DNA of 64,000 bases from Undibacterium parvum (GCF_003955735.1 NZ_CP034464.1:1674001-1738000); one strand, 5' to 3'. Shown: positions 40,216 through 49,559, counted from the stretch's first letter. Program-made: numbers and translations. The notes: a model not told the origin generated them from the letters alone.

Positions 40216-41844
40216 ATGATCGATTTGAGTGATTTTCGCGCCTTGCTGATCGAGCCCAATCCGGGCATGCGCGTCAGCTTGCACAATATGCTCAACTTAT
40301 GTGGCATCACCAAGATCGAGCATGCGCATACCGCCGGTATCGCGGCGCGTACCATACAGGCCAAGGTATTCGATCTGGTCTTGTGCGAATACGATCTGGG
40401 CGTAGGTCAAGATGGCCAGCAATTGCTGGAAGATGTGCGGCATCACAAACTCACTCCTTTATCCACCATCTTCATCATGGTCACGGCCGAGCGCGGCTAC
40501 GCCAAAGTAGTCAGCGCGGCCGAGCTGGCACCGTCCGATTATTTACTCAAACCATTTACTGCCGACACCCTGCTAGAACGCGTCATGAAAGCGATAGAAA
40601 AGCGCAAGGCGTTTATCGAAGTGTATGGCTTGATGGAACAGGGTGCGATCCGTGAAGCGATCGCCGCTTGCGTTGAAGGCGAAAACAATTATCCGCGTTA
40701 TCTGATCGACTTTATGCGCTTCCGCGCCGAACTCTACGTGATACTCGGTGAGGCCGAAGAGGCCGAGCAACTGTACAGCAAAGTATTTGAGATGAGGGCG
40801 GTGGCCTGGGCCAAACTGGGTTTGGCCAAAACTCTGTTCATGCAAGGCCGCTACGAAGAAGCCGAAAATATTTTAAAGACCCTGGTCGGCGAGAATGATA
40901 AGTACATGGATGCCTATGACTGGCTAGCCAAGACGCATGAAGCCGCAGGCGAATTACCCGAAGCGAAAAACGTCCTCGACAACGCGGTCGCGGTGTCGCC
41001 GCATGCGGTGCGGCGCTTGCGTCATCTGGGTGAAATTTCTTTGCGTACTGGCGATATAGAAACCGCCGAAACGGTGTTTAAAAAAGTCGTCAGCAAGGTT
41101 AAATTTTCAGAATTTCGCGACCCCGAAGATCATCTCAATCTGGTCAGTGCCTTGGTCAAAAAAGGCGACCATGAGCAGGCTAAATCGGTGATACGCGACA
41201 TGGAAAAAAACATGGTCGGTCTGAAAAAGACTGCGGCTTGCCGCGCCATTTCAGCGGCCATGGTACATGCCGGAACCGGGGACGCCAGACTCAGTGATGA
41301 ACTCGATGCTGCGGTGCTGGCGAGCCGCGAAGACATAGGTTTGTCGGTAGAAAATAAATTGGGTTTAGCCAAAAGCTGCCTGGAAAACGATAAGGAAGAC
41401 GCCGCCTCAGAAGTGATCATGGATGTGATGCGCAATGCTGGCGATCAAAAACTCATGAATCGCGCTATCGGCGTATTCGAGAGCGCAGGCAAAGGACATC
41501 TGGGTAAAGAATTGGCACAACGTAGTCAGAAAGAAGTCATGGAGTTGGTGGCGCTAGGTGTGCAAAAAGCCAAGCAAGGCGATTTCCGTGGCTCGCTCGA
41601 TTTGATGTCTAGCGCCGCCCACAAATCGCCCGATAATCCGCAAGTGGTGATGAACGCCGCGCTGGCCGCGCTCAAGTGCCTGGAGAACCTGGGTTGGGAC
41701 AATAAAATCGGTGAACAAGCCAAGAGCCTGATCGCCGCCGCCGCCAAACTCGACCCTATGAATCCACGCATGAAGGCGATCCGCGGTTTGTATGATGAAT
41801 TACAGAAAAAATATGGCATTACCATAGTGCAAAACAAAAAATAG
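40216..41844 (+). CDS. Response regulator with TPR repeats
   Basis: 542 aa. Residues 1-125 form a CheY-like receiver: FRALLIEPNPGMRVSL, phospho-Asp candidate in LVLCEYDLGVGQDG, then MVTAERGYA and the Lys in YLLKPFTADTLLERV. Residues 130-540 are helical TPR-type repeats (YLSKVF-like units: AEQLYSKVFEMRAVAWAKLG, GRYEEAENILKTLVGENDKY, GDIETAETVFKKVVSK). No DNA-binding or enzymatic output domain is present, so signalling is probably by protein contact. Thirty bases before the HDOD gene, likely the same operon. Confidence 0.87.
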   Translation: MIDLSDFRALLIEPNPGMRVSLHNMLNLCGITKIEHAHTAGIAARTIQAKVFDLVLCEYDLGVGQDGQQLLEDVRHHKLTPLSTIFIMVTAERGYAKVVSAAELAPSDYLLKPFTADTLLERVMKAIEKRKAFIEVYGLMEQGAIREAIAACVEGENNYPRYLIDFMRFRAELYVILGEAEEAEQLYSKVFEMRAVAWAKLGLAKTLFMQGRYEEAENILKTLVGENDKYMDAYDWLAKTHEAAGELPEAKNVLDNAVAVSPHAVRRLRHLGEISLRTGDIETAETVFKKVVSKVKFSEFRDPEDHLNLVSALVKKGDHEQAKSVIRDMEKNMVGLKKTAACRAISAAMVHAGTGDARLSDELDAAVLASREDIGLSVENKLGLAKSCLENDKEDAASEVIMDVMRNAGDQKLMNRAIGVFESAGKGHLGKELAQRSQKEVMELVALGVQKAKQGDFRGSLDLMSSAAHKSPDNPQVVMNAALAALKCLENLGWDNKIGEQAKSLIAAAAKLDPMNPRMKAIRGLYDELQKKYGITIVQNKK

Positions 41845-41874
41845 CACAAAAATAGAATAAAAAGAGGGGACGGC

Positions 41875-43458
41875 ATGTCTACGCATTCGTCAGAGTATTT
41901 TGGATCACCGGGGCAAGAATTGCCACGCGATCGTCTGCTTAAAAAAATTAAAGAAGATGAAACCTTACCGACTTTGGGCATCTCTATCGCCAAGGTTTTG
42001 GAGATCACTTCCTCCGGTGAAGATCCAGTCTCAAAATTGGCGCACTTTGTGCTGGCCGATGTCGCCCTGACACAAAAAATTCTCAGACTTTCCAACACTC
42101 TGCAATATCGCAGCCACGCTGGTGGCCCAGTGACGACGGTGTCGCGCGCGATCTTCTTGCTAGGCTTTAATGCGGTGAAAACCAGCGCACTGGCGATGCT
42201 GTTAGTGGATGGCTTTAGCAATAAAAACCAAGCCAGAAGCGTACGTAAAGAATTGGTACATTCCCTGTGCGCCAGCATCGTCGCGCGCGAGCTAGCGCAA
42301 CGTAGTAAATTTGCCGATGCCGAAGAAGCCGCGGTGGCCGCCCTGTTTAAAAATATCGGCAAGGTTTTATTGGCGTCTTTCGATCACCAATTGCATGAGC
42401 GCATACATCTGATGGAAACCAGTGCGATCGACCAGGCCAGTGACGCCGCCAATTTTTTGCTTGGTTGCAGTTATGCGCGTCTCGGTGAGGCCGTTTTACA
42501 GGAATGGAAAATCCCCGATACCATCATCCAATCCTTGGGCCCTTTGCCCAATGGCGAAGTCAAGAAAGCACAGCATCGTAGCGATTGGTTAAAGCAGGTT
42601 GCCAGCTTTAGTGATGCGGTGGCCGGCATCATGTTCGCACCAGGCGCGCAAGCATCCAGCCAAAGTCTGGCAGCGCGTTGCAGTACTTTATTGCCACGTT
42701 TCTCAAAGGCGCTGGAATTAGACAAGTCGCACTTCGAGCAAATGCTCGATAGAGTAGAAATAGAGACCCGTGAATTGGCCGAAAGTATGGGTATAGGCTT
42801 ATTGCAAAATGCTCAGGTCGGCGCAGTCGACCTGAGCGAAGAAGCCGATGCCAGCGGGCTGTTAGACAGTGAATTTATGCTGAGCACTTTTGATAGCGCA
42901 GCTTTGCAAGTTGCGCCGCGTCATCCTAGCGGCAAACCCAGCAATGCCAGAGATTTGTTATTGGCCGGCGTGCAGGATGTAATGCAGATGATGGCCTCGG
43001 ATCAAGTCAAACTCAATGACATGATTTTATTGGTGCTAGAGACTCTGTACAGCGCCATGGGATTTCGTTTTGCCACCGCCTGCCTGCGCGATATGAAGCA
43101 AGGTGCGTATGTGGCCAGGGTTTCGGTCGGTGAACTGTATGCAGAGCGACAGCGACGCTTTGTGTTTCCAGTCAAAGAAGAAAAAGATGTGTTCCACCTA
43201 GCCATGAGCAATAATGTCGATCTGATGATTTCCGACGCTGCGGTCGCAAAAATACAAAACCTTTTGCCGCAATGGCATAAAGATTTACTACCAGATACGC
43301 GCAGTTTTATTATCTTGCCGCTAGTGCTGCAAAAAAAGGCCATAGGCTTTTTTTACGCGGATCGCGCCTTGACTGCTGAGGAAGGGGTGCCAGCCGATGA
43401 GACCGCCCTGATTAAAACCCTCAAGAGTCAATTGATAGCAGCCATGATGCGCGGCTAG
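41875..43458 (+). CDS. HDOD-GAF signalling protein
   Basis: 527 aa. HDOD domain at about 20-240 (LPTLGISIAKVLEITSSGED, HFVLADVALTQKILRLSNTL, AIFLLGFNAVKTSALAMLLV), a degenerate HD-like fold without a full metal site. The C-terminal GAF-like domain at about 360-525 starts with DMILLVLETLYSAMGFRFAT and has RSFIILPLVLQKKAIGFFYA. AGAGGGGACGGC gives a strong ribosome site. Together with the TPR response regulator it looks like a cytosolic signalling pair controlling behaviour or cyclic-nucleotide output; the target is unknown. Confidence 0.85.
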   Translation: MSTHSSEYFGSPGQELPRDRLLKKIKEDETLPTLGISIAKVLEITSSGEDPVSKLAHFVLADVALTQKILRLSNTLQYRSHAGGPVTTVSRAIFLLGFNAVKTSALAMLLVDGFSNKNQARSVRKELVHSLCASIVARELAQRSKFADAEEAAVAALFKNIGKVLLASFDHQLHERIHLMETSAIDQASDAANFLLGCSYARLGEAVLQEWKIPDTIIQSLGPLPNGEVKKAQHRSDWLKQVASFSDAVAGIMFAPGAQASSQSLAARCSTLLPRFSKALELDKSHFEQMLDRVEIETRELAESMGIGLLQNAQVGAVDLSEEADASGLLDSEFMLSTFDSAALQVAPRHPSGKPSNARDLLLAGVQDVMQMMASDQVKLNDMILLVLETLYSAMGFRFATACLRDMKQGAYVARVSVGELYAERQRRFVFPVKEEKDVFHLAMSNNVDLMISDAAVAKIQNLLPQWHKDLLPDTRSFIILPLVLQKKAIGFFYADRALTAEEGVPADETALIKTLKSQLIAAMMRG

Positions 43459-43523
43459 CGCGAGTAATTTCGTTTCGGAGCTATGTTAGACTTCAGTCTC
43501 CCACTATTTCATTTGAATTGATC

Positions 43524-44168
43524 ATGCCCTTCACTACCTGGTTTGCCTTTTTTCTCGCCGCTTGCGTGATCGCCATCTCGCCCGGCTCCGGCGCGGTGCT
43601 ATCGATGTCGCATGGTCTCTCGTATGGAGTCAAAAAAACTACCGGCACGATTATTGGTCTGCAAGCGGGCTTATTGCTGGTGCTGGCAATCGCCGGGGCC
43701 GGGGTTGGCTCTCTCCTCATGGCTTCCGAAGTGGCGTTTAACAGCGTCAAGACCATCGGTGCTTTGTATCTGATCTATCTGGGTATCAGCCAGTGGCGTG
43801 CCAAAGTTTTGAGTCCTATAACCTCCGATGTCGCCGTCGCACAAACCGTGTTGCCAAGTTGGAGCAAACGTTTTTTGATCGGTTTTTTTACCAATGCCAC
43901 CAATCCCAAGGGCATCATTTTTATGGTGGCAGTGTTGCCGCAATTTATCAGTCAGAGCGCGCCCGTCTTGCCACAGTTGCTAATACTCGGCGTGACCATG
44001 TGTCTGGTCGATTTGGTGGTGATGCATAGCTATGCCTTTGCCGCCTCGTCCATGCAGAGATTCTTCCGTGATCCGGCTTTACTCAAAAAGCAGAACAGAT
44101 TTTTTGGTGGTATTTTGATGGCAATCGGGGCTGCGCTGTTTTTCGTCAAGCGCAACCCTGCGGCCTAG
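43524..44168 (+). CDS. LysE/RhtB-family amino-acid exporter
   Basis: 214 aa from ATG 43524 with about six membrane helices. The family start WFAFFLAACVIAISPGSGAV (the AxxPGP/S signature) is clear, then GLSYGVKKTTGTIIGLQAGL, GALYLIYLGISQWR and GFFTNATNPKGIIFMVAVLP. It exports an amino acid or related small solute; the specificity is unknown. Confidence 0.88.
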   Translation: MPFTTWFAFFLAACVIAISPGSGAVLSMSHGLSYGVKKTTGTIIGLQAGLLLVLAIAGAGVGSLLMASEVAFNSVKTIGALYLIYLGISQWRAKVLSPITSDVAVAQTVLPSWSKRFLIGFFTNATNPKGIIFMVAVLPQFISQSAPVLPQLLILGVTMCLVDLVVMHSYAFAASSMQRFFRDPALLKKQNRFFGGILMAIGAALFFVKRNPAA

Positions 44169-44191
44169 GTTGTTGACCTAAGCCGCTCCCA

Positions 44192-44998
44192 TCAGCCTAG
44201 CGGTATTGCCTGCTTCTTGGCCAGCGCATCGACATCCTGCCAAATCGTCATTTGATTGAGTAGGCGGGTAGCAGGATCAAGCATGGCGCTCAGATTGAAA
44301 AAACGCTCCAGCGCGGTTTCGTCAAACGCACTAGATTGCGAGAAGTTGATGCGACCGTATTGCTTCTTGAAGGCCTGCAACAGGTCGCCCGGCGTATCTT
44401 TGTGCCAGGACTGCATCAAGCCACCTACCATCAGCGCGCTATCTGTAGTTTGCTCCAAGACGCGGGTATTGCGGCCGCTGGCGACATCGCGATAATCGAG
44501 TAAGCGCGGAAAATAGAATTTTTTGATCCAGCTAGCCGGGATACCACCAGCCCTCCTCAAGATGCCGCTACGCCAGAGTTTCCAGCTTTTTTCGGCATTC
44601 CCATCAGTAATGAATTGATCGTCAGCCAGCAAGACGCAATCCTCTTCCAGAGTGATTTCTAGTATCACCGGCAAGCCTGCTTGCGTCGCGATCTCTTCCA
44701 ATTCTGGCATCACAGGTTTTTCGCCGTGGGCGTTTTGCAACTGCTGCACGAAGCGCGACATCACTTCTTCATGCGCGCCATGCAAAGTACTGGTGGCATT
44801 GCAAAAAGCCCCGCAGGCCGCAAAGTAGGCCATTAATTCACCGACATAAACGCCATTCGATGGCAGCGTTTCACGGCCGTCTTGAAAGCCTGCGCGCGGA
44901 GTATCCGCTGCGATGCCATTGCGGAAAATAGGGTAAAGCGCAGTCGAAATCGTACCGAATTTGACGACGCTGCCTGCAGATAAAATAAATTCGCTCAT
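44192..44998 (-). CDS. Unknown protein, possibly ART-like fold, third gene of Mn-riboswitch operon
   Basis: 268 aa, not a family I recognise with confidence. Residues 10-75 read VVKFGTISTALYPIFRNGIA, then GVYVGELMAYFAACGAFCNA; later LPVILEITLEEDCVLLADDQ. The order (small residue-rich start, GVYV before a helix, then xPVILEI) recalls the ADP-ribosyltransferase/KptA-like fold, but I cannot place a full active site. The C-terminal half is helical. It lies two bases after arsC, with AAGG just before its ATG inside the arsC end, and both follow the manganese exporter, so it should be under the same riboswitch. Confidence 0.6.
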   Translation of the reverse strand: MSEFILSAGSVVKFGTISTALYPIFRNGIAADTPRAGFQDGRETLPSNGVYVGELMAYFAACGAFCNATSTLHGAHEEVMSRFVQQLQNAHGEKPVMPELEEIATQAGLPVILEITLEEDCVLLADDQFITDGNAEKSWKLWRSGILRRAGGIPASWIKKFYFPRLLDYRDVASGRNTRVLEQTTDSALMVGGLMQSWHKDTPGDLLQAFKKQYGRINFSQSSAFDETALERFFNLSAMLDPATRLLNQMTIWQDVDALAKKQAIPLG

Positions 44999-45000
44999 GC

Positions 45001-45369
45001 CTATGCCTTAGTGGTGTTTTTAAATAGCGACAACACCAGTTCAGGTGGTCGCCCTATCGCCGCTTTGCCTAGATAGCTAACGATAGGTCTTTGCAGTAAT
45101 TTTGGGTGCGCGACTAACGCAGCCAACAATGTCTCATCATCGGCCTGAGCCAAGCTCAAGCTCGCATATTCGTCTTCATTCTCGCGCAGCATAGCGCTTA
45201 GGCTGCCGCCTAATTGCTGCTGCAAATGCTGCAATTGGGCGATATTCAAAGCCGATTTTTGATAATCCACCACTTCCAGTGGCAGATTCTGTTCACTGGA
45301 AACCTGTTGCACTAAGGCCAGAGTTTCACGCGATTTGGAGCAACGAGGATTGTGGTAGATGGTAATCAT
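45001..45369 (-). CDS. ArsC-family arsenate-reductase-like protein
   Basis: 122 aa thioredoxin-fold protein with MITIYHNPRCSKSRETLALV, holding the catalytic Cys in NPRCSKS, and LVAHPKLLQRPIV plus AAIGRPPELVLSLF, where ArsC/YfgD proteins carry substrate-binding residues. No ars operon regulator or exporter is present. Placed 13 bases after the manganese exporter, it may act in thiol or metal stress instead of arsenate resistance. Confidence 0.87.
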   Translation of the reverse strand: MITIYHNPRCSKSRETLALVQQVSSEQNLPLEVVDYQKSALNIAQLQHLQQQLGGSLSAMLRENEDEYASLSLAQADDETLLAALVAHPKLLQRPIVSYLGKAAIGRPPELVLSLFKNTTKA

Positions 45370-45382
45370 AATTTAGTCTTAT

Positions 45383-45955
45383 TTATAAAAATCTGTCGCC
45401 TATACCCAGCAACACCAGAACGCCCAAAATGGCAAACAGCGTCGCAGCAATCCAGCGTACCAATTTGAAAGGGAAATTCGGTGCCGCGATCTTGCCTAAA
45501 AATACCGCTGGTACGTCAGCAATCATCATGCCCAGGGTAGTGCCCGCAATCACCAGCCACAAATTACTATATTTGGCTGCCAGCGCGACCGTTGCCAATT
45601 GGGTTTTGTCGCCAATCTCGGCCAGAAAAAACGTTACGCAGGTTAATAAAAATACCCCGTAGCGGCCTTCATTGAGGCCCTCATCACCCATTTCGTCTGG
45701 TTTCAGGGTCCAGGCGGCAATGCCCAAAAACGATAAGCCCAAGGCCCAGCGCAACATTTCGGAAGAAATATGTTGGACCACCCAATGCCCCAGCAAGCCT
45801 GCTAAAGCGTGATTGGCAAGCGTAGCAACTAGGATGCCGAGGATGATGGGTATCGGTTTTTTATAGCGCGCCGCCAGCAACAGGGCGAGTAACTGAGTCT
45901 TGTCACCGATTTCACCCACGGCGACAGCAAGAGTAGAGACGAAGAAAGCTTCCAT
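45383..45955 (-). CDS. TMEM165/GDT1-family manganese exporter
   Basis: 190 aa from ATG 45955. Two copies of the family motif ExGDKT (AVAVGEIGDKTQLLALLLA near the start and FFLAEIGDKTQLATVALA in the middle), six membrane helices. Members export Mn2+ (MneA/Gdt1). A yybP-ykoY-type riboswitch lies 150 bases upstream, strongly supporting manganese as substrate. It is the first gene of a three-gene operon with the ArsC-like and unknown proteins. Confidence 0.92.
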   Translation of the reverse strand: MEAFFVSTLAVAVGEIGDKTQLLALLLAARYKKPIPIILGILVATLANHALAGLLGHWVVQHISSEMLRWALGLSFLGIAAWTLKPDEMGDEGLNEGRYGVFLLTCVTFFLAEIGDKTQLATVALAAKYSNLWLVIAGTTLGMMIADVPAVFLGKIAAPNFPFKLVRWIAATLFAILGVLVLLGIGDRFL

Positions 45956-46104
45956 GATTAGTCTTGGGATAGGGCGATTAAACTGATGATACACGCGTCC
46001 CCCGCCCCATCCCTGGATAGCGGAAACGCATATATCAAAAGTCTTGCCAAATCAAAATTTTCTAGGACTTAAGCTAAATTGCTGCAGCGAAAAGTTCTAT
46101 CTTG

Positions 46105-46182
46105 ATCAAACGCACCATGACCGGATGGCCAAGTATGTTGATGCGCTTCTTTCAGCTGGCTGAAAGAGGCTACTCCCCAATG
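46105..46182 (-). ncRNA. yybP-ykoY manganese riboswitch
   Basis: Read on the minus strand: TTGGGGAGTAGCC, a stem CTTTCAGC/GCTGAAAG, GCATCAACATACTTGGCC and GGTCATGGTGCG. These match the conserved GGGGAGUAGC, the GyrUCAACAUAC motif and the downstream closing segment of the Mn2+ aptamer as in E. coli mntP. It lies about 150 bases before the exporter start. Manganese binding should raise expression. Confidence 0.88.
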
Positions 46183-46371
46183 AATATGAACCAGAATTAT
46201 ACCGCATTGTGGTCTAGCCCTTGATTTTTCGGTAATCTGGCCGTTAATACTCTATGCTAGACCAGTAAGGTAAAAGGAATTTCTCCTCAGAATTTATTTG
46301 TATTCGTCTGTGTTTTTCTGTATTTTTCTGCATTACTCAGTTTGCTTTAGGCAAACAAAAAGGAGTACATC

Positions 46372-47016
46372 ATGACTGTCCGTATCGATACTACCGCCCC
46401 CAGCCCACTGCCTGCCAGCAAACTGCCCGTTAAGTTACGGGATAACGAGCACGCCGAGACGCTCACCCGTAACGTGCCCAGCCCTACTCTATCGCAAGAT
46501 AGCGTCAGTTTATCGGCCAGTGCCAGCAGCAAAACCTCATTTACTTACAGCGATCCACGCGTAAGCCAGGCCAAAGAAAAACCTGATCTGGCTGCCTTGC
46601 TAGAAGAGTCAGACCGCAAGGCGCAAGAAATCATAGACCTGATACGACCACTGATAGAGCAGCAAGGTTTGAACTTGCAAAAAGTGGTGAGCGGCGAACA
46701 AAAGTTGACGGTAGATCCTAAGACCATAGAAGCCGCCAAAGCAGCGATAGGGCCAGACGGTGAATTTGGCGTGCAAAAAACAGCCGAGCGCATACTCAGT
46801 TTTGCCAAGGGCGCGATTGGTGGTGATCCTGCAAAAATCGATAAAATCCGTGCGGCAGTTGAGCTAGGGTTTGAGCAGGCCAAGAAAATTTTGGGCGGCA
46901 GCTTGCCCGAAATAAGTCAGCAAACTTTGGTGGCGATACAAGGCGAATTTGATCGCTGGAAAACCGATGGTATTCCCAGCGGTGAGACTGTCAGCCTAGC
47001 CAAGAAACCGAGTTGA
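46372..47016 (+). CDS. Conserved hypothetical soluble protein
   Basis: 214 aa with AAAAAGGAG before the ATG. The N-terminal 70 residues are Pro/Ser/Thr-rich and disordered-looking (RIDTTAPSPLPASKLPVKLR; SQDSVSLSASASSKTSF). The remaining 140 are helical: DRKAQEIIDLIRPLIEQQGL, FGVQKTAERILSFAKGAIGG, RAAVELGFEQAKKILGGSLP. The layout resembles small proteins annotated near flagellar or surface functions, but I do not assign one. No signal peptide. Monocistronic. Confidence 0.65.
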   Translation: MTVRIDTTAPSPLPASKLPVKLRDNEHAETLTRNVPSPTLSQDSVSLSASASSKTSFTYSDPRVSQAKEKPDLAALLEESDRKAQEIIDLIRPLIEQQGLNLQKVVSGEQKLTVDPKTIEAAKAAIGPDGEFGVQKTAERILSFAKGAIGGDPAKIDKIRAAVELGFEQAKKILGGSLPEISQQTLVAIQGEFDRWKTDGIPSGETVSLAKKPS

Positions 47017-47135
47017 GCTAATCGCTATAAGACCAAGCCCACCCGCGATCACCAAAACGCAGCACCCGTCTGCGCGTTGGTGACATCGACCTTAGCGTAT
47101 AGCACAATGCTCTAGATACTCGCGAAAGGGGATGT

Positions 47136-47854
47136 ATGAAAATACTTATCTTGTTATTGATGCTGCTGACACAGACTGAAGCGCTGGCGCAAACCAGTCT
47201 AAAGTTAGCAGTCAATGCAGACTCGTCGGTTAGCGAGGTCGGCAGCAAAGTATTGATAGAAATATTCAAAAAAACCGACATTATTATTAGTTCAGAGAAG
47301 CGCCCCGCAGCGCGTGCCACCTTGGAAGCTCGGGCTGGGCTATTGGATGGGGAGGTTGCCAGAAACGTCAATTACGCCGACGCATTTCCAGAATTAATCC
47401 GTGTCGATCCGCCCTACTATGCGTTTCAAACCAGTGCTTTCCTCAAATCTGGCTCTCATATTATCATCACAAAACCGCAAGACTTACTGTCCTACAAGCT
47501 CGGCATGGTACGTGGCATCAATACTTCGGCAGAGCTTGTGCGGGGCGCCCCTCGATCACCGAAACAAACCAGGTTGATAAACTGATGCAGATGCTCAATT
47601 TGGCGCGCTTTGATATCGCTATTACCTCGAGCTTAAACGGAAAAATAGCCATCAAAAAACTAGGCATCACCGATATTAACGAACCCGTTGTACTAGATAC
47701 CCGGGACTTATATTTGTATCTTCACGTCAAGCATCGCGCCTTAGTTCCTTTCATAAGTTTCAGCATACAGAGGCTCAAAAAATCTGGCGAGCTGGCGAAA
47801 ATTACTCACTCGATAGAACAGCAAGCTTTGAATCACCCAGCCGAGCTCAAGTAG
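47136..47854 (+). pseudogene. Frameshifted periplasmic solute-binding protein (PBP2-like)
   Basis: The first frame (from ATG 47136, after AAGGGG) has a signal peptide MKILILLLMLLTQTEALA and ends early at 47585. The continuation in another frame reads SITETNQVDKLMQMLNLARF from 47552 and runs to 47854 (RFDIAITSSLNGKIAIKKLG). Joining the two gives about 239 aa with normal family length and order. The break is in a G-run/C-run stretch (47541-47551) and one lost base explains it. It is either a real pseudogene or a sequencing error. Confidence 0.75.
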
Positions 47855-48209
47855 TTACTTTGGTGGCATAGCTAAACCGAACCGATTCGCCTCAAGCCCC
47901 TAGTTGTTGGATTTTGGCCATCTCTTCCTGATACGCCCTCGCGATTTTTCACTACGCTGTGCTGCGTAATCATACCCGCACACGCGCCACGCCTAGCGCC
48001 CGCTGTACTCATGATAAATATTTATCAATTCCAGTAAGAAACCTCACTTTTGCTAAGACGTGACAGCCAATACTATTGCCCAGGGTAAGAGCGTCATCGT
48101 GTTTATTTAGCCCCTCGCTTAGATTTAGCGCTGCGCATCCGGCATTCGAGGATCGCTGCGAAGCAGGGATATCGCGTTATTTACAAATTTGTATTTTTGA
48201 AAGATTGAT
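47855..48209. other. Intergenic region, no gene seen
   Basis: 355 bases upstream of the PotF-like gene. No open frame with a ribosome site. TTTACAAATTTGTA (48180-48193) is a small palindrome near the start codon that could be an operator; nothing else stands out. Confidence 0.45.
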
Positions 48210-49370
48210 ATGAAATCAACAATTTCGAGACCAGCACTAAGAGCAAGATTGAGAGTAAATTCGGCACCGACATTGAGTAAGCTATTACTCGCATCGATAT
48301 TTGGACTGGTGACATCACTAGCGCAGGCGGCACTGCCGCAGGAAGAAAAAATTCTCTACGTCTACAATTGGTCGGACTACATTGCAGAAGATACCGTCAG
48401 CAATTTTGAGAAAGAGACTGGCATCAAAGTGCGCTATGACACCATGGACAGCAGCGAAACCCTGCACGCCAAATTGGTGGCCGGCAAAACCGGCTATGAC
48501 GTAGTGGTCACCTCGACCGAGTGGGCCAGCATACAGATCAAAGGCGGCTTATTAATGAAACTAGATAAGAGCAAACTGACGAATCTGGTGAATATGGATC
48601 CTGTTATGCTGGCCGCCATGGCCAAGGCCGACCCGGGAAACGCCTATCTGACCAGCTGGCTATGGGGTTTTGAAACGATAGGTATCAATACCAAAAAAGT
48701 CAAAGAAGCACTCGGCGATTTACCTATGCCGGACAATCCTATGGAGCTGATCTTTAATCCAAAATATATTTCCAGACTCAAGTCCTGCGGCGTCTCGGTC
48801 CTCGATGCACCCTCCACCGTGATACCGGTGTTTTTACAATATTTAGGAAGAAACCCATTCTCGAATAATAGCGGCGACTATCAGGACGTGAACGCGCGCC
48901 TGAAAGAAATTCGCCCCTACATTAGCCTGTTCAGTTCGTCCGGCTATATCAATAATCTCGCCAGCGGCAGCTTATGTGCGGTGCTCGGTTATTCCGGCGA
49001 TATCAACATCGCCCGCCAGCGCGCCATAGACTCAAAAAACGGTAACGAGATACTGGCCTTGATGCCCAATGCCACGGTTTCTTTTATGGACAATATGGCG
49101 ATCCCTATCGACGCACCGCATCCAGGCAATGCCTTACTCTGGATGAATTACATCATGCGCCCCGAAGTCCACGCCAGCCTGACCAATAAGGTGTTCTACG
49201 CGAATACCAATTTAAGCAGCGTCAAGTTTGTCAATAAAGAAGTCAGCGAAAATAAGACCGTGTTTGTCAGCGACGCCGACAAGAAAAAATTCGCGGCAGC
49301 AGAAGCGGTGAACGGCGACATACGCCGTATTCGTACCCGCATCTATACCCAGTTCAAGACCGGTCTATGA
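48210..49370 (+). CDS. PotF/PotD-family polyamine-binding protein
   Basis: 386 aa with a basic-then-hydrophobic N-terminus (signal peptide ends near LAQAALP). Family motifs: EEKILYVYNWSDYIAEDTVS, FEKETGIKVRYDTMDSSETL, KLVAGKTGYDVVVTS, and CAVLGYSGDINIARQRA with aromatic/acidic residues that hold the polyamine. No PotG/H/I ATPase or permease genes are beside it, so it must share a transporter elsewhere or act as a sensor subunit. It is followed by a strong terminator. Confidence 0.88.
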   Translation: MKSTISRPALRARLRVNSAPTLSKLLLASIFGLVTSLAQAALPQEEKILYVYNWSDYIAEDTVSNFEKETGIKVRYDTMDSSETLHAKLVAGKTGYDVVVTSTEWASIQIKGGLLMKLDKSKLTNLVNMDPVMLAAMAKADPGNAYLTSWLWGFETIGINTKKVKEALGDLPMPDNPMELIFNPKYISRLKSCGVSVLDAPSTVIPVFLQYLGRNPFSNNSGDYQDVNARLKEIRPYISLFSSSGYINNLASGSLCAVLGYSGDINIARQRAIDSKNGNEILALMPNATVSFMDNMAIPIDAPHPGNALLWMNYIMRPEVHASLTNKVFYANTNLSSVKFVNKEVSENKTVFVSDADKKKFAAAEAVNGDIRRIRTRIYTQFKTGL

Positions 49371-49390
49371 TCGCCAAGCGCTAAGTTCAA

Positions 49391-49417
49391 AAGAGGCCGA
49401 TAGTGGCCTCTTTTTTT
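49391..49417 (+). terminator. Terminator after the PotF-like gene
   Basis: AAGAGGCC / GGCCTCTT stem with a GATAGT loop and a run of T. Confidence 0.9.
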
Positions 49418-49487
49418 CACTCAGCGTGTAGCGACCAGGCTTCTCTGCTCTAGTGAGGCTACAAAATCACCCAACAAACGGCACCCC

Positions 49488-49559
49488 GCCAGCGCGCATA
49501 TCCCATGCGCCTTGCAGGCCGGCATGGCCGCAAACCCGCATGGAATATGCGCGCTGGGC
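49488..49559. repeat. Dispersed palindrome, copy 11
   Basis: Arms CGCATATCCCATGCG and CGCATGGAATATGCG, centre GCCTTGCAGGCCGGCATGG. Upstream of the POT transporter in a 362-base gap that otherwise shows only the terminator at 49391. Confidence 0.85.

Noticed and set aside
45001..45369. Arsenic resistance operon
   Set aside because: Only the ArsC-like gene is present; no ArsR, ArsB or Acr3, and the gene follows a manganese riboswitch and exporter.
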